Part shown: piece by piece, positions 13,140 through 19,684 of the stretch
Layout: every line of letters begins with the position of its first letter
Numbering within the stretch: the first letter of the stretch is position 1
Source of the DNA: Bacteroidota bacterium
GTDB lineage: Bacteria; Bacteroidota; Bacteroidia; Sphingobacteriales; Sphingobacteriaceae
DNA: 19,684 nt
NCBI GenBank assembly: GCA_013288465.1
Contig: JABDBT010000043.1
Coordinates: forward strand, 1 to 19,684
Direction: 5' to 3'
The notes under the pieces: model-generated
Seen by the model: only the letters and a program-made list of their open reading frames with translations
Database searches by the model: none
What the model was told of the DNA's origin: nothing
Translations under genes and position numbers: made by a program

Positions 13140-15533
13140 ATGTACGCTATTCTAAAAAAAGAAATAACCTCCTACCTCAGTTCATTAGTGGCATACGTTA
13201 CTATTGGTGTGTTCCTCCTGGTATTAGGCCTGTTCCTTTGGGTATTCCCTGATTCATCCATTTTAGATTACGGCTACGCCGGGTTGGACAGCCTGTTCAA
13301 TACCGCGCCTTACCTGTTCATGTTCCTGGTTCCTGCCATAACCATGCGGTCGCTGGCCGAAGAGCGCAAAGAAGGAACGTTCGAGCTATTGCTAACCCGC
13401 CCCTTAACCGACTGGCAAATTGTAATGGGCAAATACCTGGCCAATGTGGTGCTGGTGCTGTTTGCTTTGATACCAACGCTTGTTTATTACTATTCGGTTT
13501 ATACTTTGGGTACGCCGCAAGGCAATATTGATACCGGCGGGGTTATAGGCTCCTACATCGGGCTATTCTTGTTGGGCAGTTCGTTTGCGGCTATTGGTTT
13601 GTTCGCTTCATCCATCACCAAAAACCAGATCATCGCGTTTACGATTGCGGTATTTCTCTGTTTCTTTTTTTATAGTGGATTCGATTCGCTAAGCGGCCTG
13701 TTATCGCTTCAAGACCTGGGCTTGCAGGGCCTGGGCATTACCGAGCATTACCAGTCGGTAAGCCGCGGCGTTTTGGATACCCGTGATCTGTTCTATTTCT
13801 TAATTCTTGCAGCATTATTTCTTTGGCTCACCTTTTTTGTGCTTTTGCGCCAGCGCGGTAAAAGCTTAAAGGGCACGGTAATGTTAAGTGCTTTGAGCCT
13901 GTTGATCTTTATTGGTTTGGGGTCAAACCATGTTTTCACCCGTTTCGATTTTACCAAAGAGAAACGCTATACGCTCTCGCCGGTGAGCCGGGGCATAATG
14001 GATAGCCTGCAAAAGCCTGTAAAAGTTACGGTTTACCTGGAGGGCGATTTCCCGGGCGGGATGAAACGCCTGCAACGCGCCACAAAAGATATGCTGAATG
14101 ATCTGCAAGCCTACAGCCACGGTAATTTGCAGTTTGATTTTACCGACCCCATAAAAGGATTAAACGATGTTGGGCAGGACCAGGTTATACAAAGCCTCAA
14201 AGCCAACGGGCTTGAGCCTACCTACCTCAGCATAAAAACCGATAATGGTTTAACTCAAAAACTGATCATTCCGGGCGCGTTTGTTACGGTAGGGGCCAGG
14301 CAGGTGCCGGTTAACTTATTGCAAAAACGCATGGCGCTATCAGATGATGAGCAGCTAAACAATTCTATCCAAAATCTGGAGTATGCCTTCACATCTGCCA
14401 TAAAGAAAGCGGAAGCCAACGGCAAACCTCCAATTGGGTTTACCGCGGGCCATAATGAATTAACCGACCTGCAATTGAAAGATGCGATGGTATCGCTGTC
14501 GGACGGTTACGAAGTTGGCCGGATAGACCTGAAGCTGATACCGTTTGATAGCTTAAAAAAGATAAAACTGGTTGTTATCCCCAAACCGGATAAACCGTTT
14601 ACCGAGCTGGAGAAATTTAAACTCGACCAATACATTATGCAGGGCGGCCGCGTATTATGGACAATTGACCAGGTAAGCGCCGAGCTGGATAGTATGCGCG
14701 GCCATGGCGGCGAGCAATTGGCCTTCAACAAACAATTGAATTTAGACGACCAGCTGTTTGTATATGGCGTACGCATCAATTATGATCTGATAGCCGATAT
14801 TAATAGTTCGCAAATACCGGTTGCCACCGGCAGGGTTGGCGGGCAGGCCCAGATACAAATGGTGCCCTGGCTGTTTTACCCCATATTTATGCCGCTGTCA
14901 AAAAACCCCATCATGAAAAACCTGGATGGCATCCACAGCGAATTTGCCAGCACAATTGATACCCTGGCTATTAAAGATGTTAAAAAAACAGTTTTGCTCA
15001 CCTCATCGCCCTATAATAAAAAAATGAGCGCCCCGCATATCCTGTCGTTACGGGCTATAGAGCAGCAACCCGATCCCAAAGATTTTCAAAGCCCGCCCAA
15101 AACCGTAGCGGTATTACTGGAAGGCAAGTTTACGTCCGACTGGAAGAACCGCCCTTTGCCCGAAGATTTTAAGCAACCCTTTACTATTGCACAGCAGAGT
15201 AAACCAACAAAAATGATCGTAATAAGTGATGGCGATGTTTTTAAGAACCAGGTAGGTACTGATGGCTCGGCATACCCGCTGGGGTTTGATCATTATACAC
15301 AACAAAACTACGGCAATAAAAACCTATTGCTTAATATGGTTGATTATTTGACTGACGACTCGGGCCTGATAAGCCTGCGCAATAAAGAAATACAATTGCG
15401 ACTATTGAGTAAGGCGCGCGTGCGAAGCGAAAAGCTGTACTGGCAATTAATTAATACGATTATGCCTTTGCTTTTAGTGTTAATATTTGCTATTTTTCAA
15501 CATTATATGCGCAAACGAAGGTATGCACATTAA
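13140..15533 (+). CDS. Fused GldF-GldG: ABC-2 permease joined to Gldg-family auxiliary subunit
   Basis: A 797-residue membrane protein. Residues 1-245 are a GldF-type ABC-2 permease with six membrane segments (about 17-36, 56-69, 100-122, 136-158, 163-180, 217-236) and the hallmark MRSLAEERKEGTFELLLTRPLTDWQIV. From about 248 a GldG-like part follows: a membrane segment (248-262), then RFDFTKEKRYTLSPVSRGI, the usual GldG opening, a large periplasmic domain (VTVYLEGDFPGGMKRLQRAT, IGFTAGHNEL), and a C-terminal membrane anchor near 775-790 before a KRRYAH tail. In F. johnsoniae gldF and gldG are separate genes; here they form one open frame with no stop. An internal ATG at 13881 lies at the junction and could in principle give free GldG. 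The partner ATPase is GldA just upstream. The transported substrate of this complex is not known. Confidence 0.9.
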   Translation: MYAILKKEITSYLSSLVAYVTIGVFLLVLGLFLWVFPDSSILDYGYAGLDSLFNTAPYLFMFLVPAITMRSLAEERKEGTFELLLTRPLTDWQIVMGKYLANVVLVLFALIPTLVYYYSVYTLGTPQGNIDTGGVIGSYIGLFLLGSSFAAIGLFASSITKNQIIAFTIAVFLCFFFYSGFDSLSGLLSLQDLGLQGLGITEHYQSVSRGVLDTRDLFYFLILAALFLWLTFFVLLRQRGKSLKGTVMLSALSLLIFIGLGSNHVFTRFDFTKEKRYTLSPVSRGIMDSLQKPVKVTVYLEGDFPGGMKRLQRATKDMLNDLQAYSHGNLQFDFTDPIKGLNDVGQDQVIQSLKANGLEPTYLSIKTDNGLTQKLIIPGAFVTVGARQVPVNLLQKRMALSDDEQLNNSIQNLEYAFTSAIKKAEANGKPPIGFTAGHNELTDLQLKDAMVSLSDGYEVGRIDLKLIPFDSLKKIKLVVIPKPDKPFTELEKFKLDQYIMQGGRVLWTIDQVSAELDSMRGHGGEQLAFNKQLNLDDQLFVYGVRINYDLIADINSSQIPVATGRVGGQAQIQMVPWLFYPIFMPLSKNPIMKNLDGIHSEFASTIDTLAIKDVKKTVLLTSSPYNKKMSAPHILSLRAIEQQPDPKDFQSPPKTVAVLLEGKFTSDWKNRPLPEDFKQPFTIAQQSKPTKMIVISDGDVFKNQVGTDGSAYPLGFDHYTQQNYGNKNLLLNMVDYLTDDSGLISLRNKEIQLRLLSKARVRSEKLYWQLINTIMPLLLVLIFAIFQHYMRKRRYAH

Positions 15534-15539
15534 ATTTTA

Positions 15540-15547
15540 TACTTTTG
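15540..15547 (+). promoter_or_regulatory. -7 promoter box (TACTTTTG) of dnaN
   Basis: Exact TAnnTTTG match starting 6 bases after the gldFG stop codon and ending 22 bases before the dnaN ATG. It suggests that dnaN is expressed independently of the gld genes. Confidence 0.55.
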
Positions 15548-15569
15548 ATAGATCAATACTTAAATATAT

Positions 15570-16694
15570 ATGAGATTTATTGTTTCCACATCAACATTAC
15601 TGAAGCAATTACAGGCTGTAAGCGGCGCGTTAAGCAGTAGTACCGTTTTACCCATACTGGAAAACTTTTTGTTCGAGATAAAGGATGGAAACTTAACCAT
15701 TTCGGCAACCGACCTGCAAACCAGCATGACCACTTCTTTAACTGTTGAAGCTAAAGAAAACGGGCGCATAGCTATTCCGTCGCGCATTTTATTAGAAACG
15801 CTAAAATCATTGCCCGAGCAGCCTGTGGCTTTTTCGGTTGATGATACTACCTTCGCTATTGAAATAAACGCGGGCGACGGAAAGTATAAGCTGAGCGGCG
15901 AAAATGGTGAAGATTTCCCTAAAATACCGGTGGTTGAAAATGCTTCATCCGTAAACCTGCCCGCATCGGTTTTAGCCGAGGCTATTAACAAAACCATTTT
16001 CGCGGTAAGTAACGATGAGTTGCGCCCGGCCATGACGGGTGTTTATTGCCAGTTAAGCAGCCAGTATCTCACCTTTGTAGCTACCGATGCGCATAAGCTG
16101 GTTCGTTACCGCCGTTTAGATGCCAAAGCCGAAAGCACCACCTCATTCATATTGCCTAAAAAGGCATTGGCCCTGCTAAAATCGGCACTGCCTACTGATG
16201 ATGTGAATGTATCGGTTGAGTATAACAGTACCAGCGCGTTCTTTAAATTTAATAATATCAACCTGGTTTGCCGTTTAATTGACGAGCGTTACCCCGATTA
16301 TGAGGCGGTTATACCGTTAAATAATCCAAATAAAATGAGTATCGACCGCCTGTTGTTTTTAGGCTCATTAAGCCGTGTGGCCATATATGCCAATAAAACA
16401 ACGCACCAGGTAAGGTTAAAAATTAACGGCAGCGAATTACATATCTCATCAGAAGATATTGATTTTGCCAACGAAGCGCATGAACGTTTAACCTGCCAGT
16501 ACGAAGGCGAGGATATTGAAATTGGCTTTAACGCACGTTTTTTGATAGAAATGTTGAAAAATTTAAGCTGCGAAGAGGTATCTTTGGAGATGTCGACCCC
16601 TAACCGTGCCGGACTATTATTACCGCAGGGAGGCGATGAAAATGAAAACGTGCTGATGCTGGTAATGCCGGTAATGCTTAATAGTTATGCTTAA
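15570..16694 (+). CDS. dnaN: DNA polymerase III beta subunit (sliding clamp)
   Basis: The clamp encircles DNA as a dimer and tethers polymerase III and repair proteins. The 374-residue protein has the three-domain clamp pattern: MRFIVSTSTLLKQLQAVSGALSSSTVLPILENFLFEI at the start; ATDLQTSMT near residue 45; SNDELRPAMTGVYCQL and FVATDAHKLVRYR in domain 2; and the C-terminal LMLVMPVMLNSYA, part of the groove that binds client peptides. Length is normal for Bacteroidota. dnaA, recF and gyrB are not next to it, so this is not a classical dnaA-dnaN origin block. It has its own -7 box and a strong terminator. Confidence 0.97.
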   Translation: MRFIVSTSTLLKQLQAVSGALSSSTVLPILENFLFEIKDGNLTISATDLQTSMTTSLTVEAKENGRIAIPSRILLETLKSLPEQPVAFSVDDTTFAIEINAGDGKYKLSGENGEDFPKIPVVENASSVNLPASVLAEAINKTIFAVSNDELRPAMTGVYCQLSSQYLTFVATDAHKLVRYRRLDAKAESTTSFILPKKALALLKSALPTDDVNVSVEYNSTSAFFKFNNINLVCRLIDERYPDYEAVIPLNNPNKMSIDRLLFLGSLSRVAIYANKTTHQVRLKINGSELHISSEDIDFANEAHERLTCQYEGEDIEIGFNARFLIEMLKNLSCEEVSLEMSTPNRAGLLLPQGGDENENVLMLVMPVMLNSYA

Positions 16695-16711
16695 TCCGCC
16701 GGCAGGCGGAT
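16694..16711. repeat. Short palindrome ATCCGCC-GGCA-GGCGGAT at the dnaN stop codon
   Basis: A 7-base perfect stem with a GGCA loop that begins at the last base of the dnaN stop codon. It has no T run, so it is not a terminator by itself; it resembles a REP-like hairpin. Confidence 0.7.
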
Positions 16712-16732
16712 AAATTATAGATCCAGAATGTG

Positions 16733-16760
16733 GTCCGGGCATAAAACCCCGGACTTTTTT
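16733..16760 (+). terminator. Rho-independent terminator of dnaN
   Basis: GTCCGGG (16733-16739) pairs with CCCGGAC (16748-16754), followed directly by six T (16755-16760). Confidence 0.9.
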
Positions 16761-16874
16761 GTTGTGAAGGATAACAAAAAATACAGGAAACAGTTATAGC
16801 ATTAGGAGAATCAAGAGTCAAGAACCAAGAGCCAGGAGATAGCATCTGTATTGGATTAAGAAATATCGCCTCCT

Positions 16875-16943
16875 CAACCCTCTTTCCGCACAGCGAAGAG
16901 AGGGTTGCCCAGCGTAGCGTCGGCGGGGTGAGTAATCGCCGAC
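16875..16943. repeat. 69-base dispersed repeat, copy B
   Basis: Direct repeat of 11741-11809 with 63 of 69 identical bases. The right half from CGTCGGCGGGGTGAG to CGCCGAC is identical in both copies. Confidence 0.9.
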
Positions 16944-16980
16944 AGGCAATTAACAGGGCTTCGCTTTAACTGAATGAGAT

Positions 16981-17076
16981 GACTCTTATAGAGTCAATAA
17001 AAACAAATAAAATGGCTCTGGCGGAGCCACATGTTTATAGAAAGCACCCCAAAATTAAGTGGGCTCCATAGGAGCC
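16981..17076. repeat. Series of three small hairpins upstream of the lipoprotein genes
   Basis: GACTCT-TAT-AGAGTC (16981-16995), TGGCTC-TGGCG-GAGCCA (17013-17029) and GGCTCC-ATA-GGAGCC (17062-17076) follow one another. The last two share the GGCTCN...GGAGCC core and resemble a dispersed Bacteroidota repeat. They may form part of the upstream leader or mark the end of a transcript. Confidence 0.65.
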
Positions 17077-17149
17077 TCCTTAGTACATTTTAATTATTTA
17101 TATAGGGTTACCCTGAGGTATTCAGGTTTCGGCACCTACATTATATACA

Positions 17150-17836
17150 ATGAGTAATAAAATATTGATCTTGTTTTTATTGGTTATGGTTGCAGGTTTA
17201 ACATCATGCAAAAAAAACGGTGACCTGCCGCCGTCGGTAAAAAACACAACCGTTAATGTAATTAATGCCGATAGCAGCGCGCTAAATTTTTATCAAAATG
17301 GTACAAGGCTTAATAATATTTCGAGCCTGTCGCCGGGCAGTAACACAGGTTATTTTTATTTGCCGTTGAATTTGCCTTTGACCCCCGAGATATACCAGGT
17401 TAAAAAAGCAGGCAACCCCAATTACCTCATCGATAATTGTAAATTAACACTTGATACTTCGGCGTATTACTCCATATTTATAGCAGGCGAAACAGCCGAT
17501 AAAATATTTGCAATTACCGATGGTGGCTCAACCGGCACTTTGCTATCGCAGGCCGCTGTACGGTTTGTTAATGCTTCACCGGCTACTACTGGCCTTACCG
17601 TTTCGCTACGCGATAGCCTTACTTTTTCGGGCAAAGCGTTTAAATATGCAAGCGGGTTTACCAATATAGGCCAGGGAATAGCTACGGTAAAAGTTTATCT
17701 TCCTGGTTCAGGTACGCCGATATTTACACAATCCGTAACTTTAACGCCCGGTGTATTATATACGCTGTTTACCAAAGGCATACCGGGCGGAACGGGGAAT
17801 AATGCGCTTTCGGCAATATTAATTACTAATAATTAG
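17150..17836 (+). CDS. DUF4397-type lipoprotein, first of a tandem pair
   Basis: A 228-residue predicted lipoprotein with a signal peptide ending in the lipobox LTSC (Cys20), followed by KKNGDLPP. The mature part is beta-rich and holds two similar halves: VNVINADSSALNFYQNGTRL near residues 35-54 and AVRFVNASPATTGLTVSLRD near 136-155. The RFVNASP motif with a following small-molecule-like beta sandwich is what I know from DUF4397 proteins, which are cell-surface proteins of unknown role. It should be processed by LspA and exported to the outer membrane. The next gene, of the same type, starts 8 bases after the stop, so the two are co-transcribed. No function beyond a surface lipoprotein can be given. 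Confidence 0.8.
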   Translation: MSNKILILFLLVMVAGLTSCKKNGDLPPSVKNTTVNVINADSSALNFYQNGTRLNNISSLSPGSNTGYFYLPLNLPLTPEIYQVKKAGNPNYLIDNCKLTLDTSAYYSIFIAGETADKIFAITDGGSTGTLLSQAAVRFVNASPATTGLTVSLRDSLTFSGKAFKYASGFTNIGQGIATVKVYLPGSGTPIFTQSVTLTPGVLYTLFTKGIPGGTGNNALSAILITNN

Positions 17837-17844
17837 TTTGTATA

Positions 17845-18567
17845 ATGAATAAGAAAAATAGCAATGTATTTGTTTACCTGTTATTGGGTATTGGCGGCAT
17901 CTTCTTTATAAGCTGTTTTATATCATCGTGCGGAAAGACTACGGTATTACCCGCTGCATCAAATATATTGTACCAGGTTGTAAATTTAAGTCCCGATCTG
18001 CTTCCTGTTAACCTGCTTATTGATAATAATAATAAAAATTCAAGTCCTTATACTTATCCTAACCCTTCCGGGTATTTCGCATTAACATCCATTGATACGC
18101 CATTTCAAATCAGGTCATCCTCTGTTTTAGTTTCAACTACCAATTTTGTTTCATCAGATACGCTATTGAAAAATAATTTAAGATATACCTTATTTATTAC
18201 CGGGTTAAGGGCCAACAACTCCGTTACCTCCATTTTGACGGTTGATACGGCCTCCGCTGTTACCGCAGGAAGAGGGAAAATAAGATTTGTTAACGCTTCA
18301 CCGGGCAGCGGCGGAATAGATATAACAGCCAACAGTACCTACGCTTTTACCAACCGGCTTTACCTGGGCGTTTCGAAATTTATAGAGCTGCCTGCCGGTA
18401 ATTATGATTTTAAAGCCTACCCAACCGGTAATACAACAACACTGTTGTCTGACTTGCCGGGCATAACCGTACAAGATGGCAAAATATATACCCTATATTG
18501 TCGCGGTATAGTTGCGCGTACAGACAGCGCAGCTTTTGGCTTGGCGGTCATCCCAAATAATCCGTAG
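17845..18567 (+). CDS. DUF4397-type lipoprotein, second of a tandem pair
   Basis: A 240-residue predicted lipoprotein. Its signal peptide offers two possible lipoboxes, FISC (Cys24) and ISSC (Cys29); the second, followed by GKTT, looks more like the mature end. The mature part repeats the architecture of the upstream gene: YQVVNLSPDLLPVNLLIDNN near residues 43-62 and KIRFVNASPGSGGIDITANS near 146-165, then ELPAGNYDFKAYPTG and GKIYTLYCRG, typical DUF4397 strands. It is clearly related to its neighbour but diverged, so the pair is an old duplication or two family members recruited together. Partner and ligand unknown. Confidence 0.8.
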   Translation: MNKKNSNVFVYLLLGIGGIFFISCFISSCGKTTVLPAASNILYQVVNLSPDLLPVNLLIDNNNKNSSPYTYPNPSGYFALTSIDTPFQIRSSSVLVSTTNFVSSDTLLKNNLRYTLFITGLRANNSVTSILTVDTASAVTAGRGKIRFVNASPGSGGIDITANSTYAFTNRLYLGVSKFIELPAGNYDFKAYPTGNTTTLLSDLPGITVQDGKIYTLYCRGIVARTDSAAFGLAVIPNNP

Positions 18568-18575
18568 GTTGGTTA

Positions 18576-18794
18576 TTAGTTGATTGGTTAATTAGTTGAT
18601 TAGGGAATGCAAGTCAACAAACTCTTAAATACAAAAGCAGGGGCCTCGCGCGATACCTTTCCCTAAATTTAGGGAAAGGAGGAGGATAGGGTAAAACAGG
18701 TGATCGGCTTTAAAAAGTGATTTCCCTGCGAGATTCCTTTCTGTCAATACCCCAAAACAAACTAATCTCTAATTAACTAATCACTAATCAACTA
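18576..18794. repeat. Inverted TAGTTGATTAG arms around a 24-base palindrome
   Basis: TTAGTTGATTGG... (18576-18603) and the complement-like CTAATTAACTAATCAC... (18769-18794) are imperfect inverted arms. Between them, 18656-18679 is a perfect 24-base palindrome with the half-site CCTTTCCCTAAA, followed by GGAGGATAGGG. The right arm ends 6 bases before the dedA -7 box. It looks like a composite of dispersed repeats in a 258-base gap without a gene. Confidence 0.7.
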
Positions 18795-18800
18795 TTTGAC

Positions 18801-18808
18801 TATTTTTG
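18801..18808 (+). promoter_or_regulatory. -7 promoter box (TATTTTTG) of the dedA gene
   Basis: Exact TAnnTTTG match ending 17 bases before the TTG at 18826. A TTG at 18796 lies upstream of the expected transcription start, which argues against it as initiation codon. Confidence 0.6.
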
Positions 18809-18825
18809 CCCCAAAACTAAAGCTA

Positions 18826-19473
18826 TTGGAACTCGTTAAGCACCTCATTGATTTTATATTACATATAGATAAGCACCTGGCCGATATTATTAGCCAGTAC
18901 CATGCTTTAACTTACCTCATATTATTCGTTATTATTTTTGCCGAAACCGGCTTTGTGGTTACGCCCTTTTTGCCAGGCGATTCGTTGCTTTTTGCAGCAG
19001 GCGCATTGATAGCCGGTGGTAGTACGGGTTTAGATATTACCCTGTTGGCGCTAATTTTAACGGTAGCGGCATTTACCGGCAATACGGTAAATTACCTGTT
19101 AGGCAATTATTTAGGGCCTAAGGTGTTTAAAGAGAATAACAAGATATTAAAGCTGGATTACTACCTGCAAACTAAAGCATTTTTTGATAAGCATGGTGGC
19201 AAAGCGGTAATATTCAGCCGGTTTATGCCAATAATCCGCACCATAGCGCCGTTTGTGGCAGGGGTAGGGCGGATGCCTTTTTTACGATATAGCTTGTATA
19301 ACATTATCGGCGGCGCGTCATGGATAATTTTGTTCCTGTTTGCCGGCTATATGCTGGGTAATGTACCTTTCTTTAAAGCTCATTTTTCATTGATCGGTAT
19401 AGCTATAATATTGGTGTCAATTATCCCGCCAATTTACGCGGGCATTGCAGGCCGGAAAAAGAAAGCTGCCTGA
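18826..19473 (+). CDS. DedA-family membrane protein
   Basis: A 215-residue integral membrane protein of the DedA (SNARE-associated/VTT) family; members are implicated in recycling undecaprenyl phosphate or other lipid carriers across the inner membrane. Conserved blocks are FAETGFVVTPFLPGDSLLFAAGAL near residues 39-62 and FSRFMPIIRTIAPFVAGVGRM near 131-151, with the two conserved arginines of the re-entrant region, plus several membrane segments and a basic KKKAA tail. No ATG fits the N-terminus. The TTG at 18826 (reading ELVKHLIDFILHIDKHL) matches relatives I remember and lies 17 bases after the -7 box; the TTG at 18796 would precede the transcript. Single gene. Confidence 0.88.
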   Translation: MELVKHLIDFILHIDKHLADIISQYHALTYLILFVIIFAETGFVVTPFLPGDSLLFAAGALIAGGSTGLDITLLALILTVAAFTGNTVNYLLGNYLGPKVFKENNKILKLDYYLQTKAFFDKHGGKAVIFSRFMPIIRTIAPFVAGVGRMPFLRYSLYNIIGGASWIILFLFAGYMLGNVPFFKAHFSLIGIAIILVSIIPPIYAGIAGRKKKAA

Positions 19474-19684
19474 TCAATCTTTGCTGAATAACCTTCTTCT
19501 TTTTTGTCTCCGCAGGGTCTCTTGAAACGGACTCTGAGCGGTGTGCTTTTGTGAAGAATATTCGTGATACTTACACAACGCAGGGTTGTCTATGACAGAT
19601 CCTGCGGGGACTGGAAGCAATTACGATAGCCGGAGCACCATTCGGTTATTGATCAGGTGCCGAAAACCCGCTTATGGTAACGGG
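19474..19684. other. Gap at the window end with an inverted repeat
   Basis: GTCTCCGCAGGGTCT (19506-19520) and AGATCCTGCGGGGAC (19597-19611) pair at 13 of 15 positions. GAAACGGACT and ACAACGCAGGGTTGT occur between them. It looks like another dispersed repeat; no gene was seen before the window ends. Confidence 0.5.

Larger units (their letters stand above)
16761..17149. other. Repeat-rich gap before the lipoprotein pair
   Basis: This stretch contains four imperfect tandem 7-mers (TCAAGAG/TCAAGAA/CCAAGAG/CCAGGAG, 16811-16838), copy B of the 69-base repeat, and three small hairpins (16981-17076). No gene or exact TAnnTTTG box was found before the ATG at 17150. Confidence 0.7.

Noticed and set aside
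15540..16760. dnaN as a marker of the replication origin
   Set aside because: There is no dnaA, recF, gyrB, rpmH or DnaA-box cluster beside it, so an origin cannot be claimed.
18796..18825. TTG start of the DedA protein at 18796
   Set aside because: The codon lies before the -7 box at 18801-18808 and would not be in the transcript; TTG 18826 fits better.

Overview
The window looks like the chromosome of a Bacteroidota member, most likely of the family Sphingobacteriaceae and close to Mucilaginibacter or Pedobacter. Four observations support this. Gliding-type gldA and gldF/gldG homologues are present. Nine genes have the Bacteroidota -7 promoter box TAnnTTTG. Shine-Dalgarno sites are mostly absent. 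The intergenic gaps are full of short dispersed repeats. The genus is inferred from remembered protein resemblance; no database search was possible. No tRNA, rRNA, CRISPR array, intact transposase or phage gene was seen.

Layout. 1-719: a toxin-antitoxin-like pair whose PIN-domain (VapC-like) toxin is broken by one amber codon. 790-2423, minus strand: an RluA-family pseudouridine synthase and panB (pantothenate synthesis). 2424-2861: a divergent promoter region in which the same 32-base element lies just upstream of the -7 boxes of panB and carA. 2862-4205: carA (pyrimidine/arginine carbamoyl phosphate), then a short antitoxin-like gene with a decayed toxin start, closed by a terminator. 4235-4837: a membrane protein of unknown function. 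5295-7284: an ABC-2 exporter pair whose ATPase is split by a frameshift at a run of seven T, followed by an intact permease. 7593-8888: enolase. 9114-10194: lspA (lipoprotein signal peptidase) and a small Cys-motif protein. 10411-11730: RhlE-type DEAD-box RNA helicase. 11941-12234: FtsB/DivIC-like division protein. 12318-15533: GldA-like ATPase and a fused GldF-GldG protein. 15570-16694: dnaN sliding clamp. 17150-18567: two tandem DUF4397-type lipoproteins. 18826-19473: DedA-family membrane protein.

How the genes relate. Most are unlinked housekeeping genes with their own promoters. The gldA-gldFG block is one functional unit, an ABC system with a fused permease/auxiliary subunit, and the exporter at 5295-7284 is a second. 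LspA would process the two lipoproteins at 17150-18567. The AT-rich, poorly conserved genes (toxin-antitoxin pair, antitoxin remnant, membrane protein, Cys-motif protein) sit between core genes and look like accessory insertions in various stages of decay.

No clear new multi-gene system was found. The observations most worth checking are the two interrupted genes (amber in the PIN toxin, T7 frameshift in the ABC ATPase), the shared element at the divergent panB/carA promoters, the GldF-GldG fusion, the apparently leaderless promoters of lspA and gldA, and the number of distinct repeat families in the intergenic gaps.
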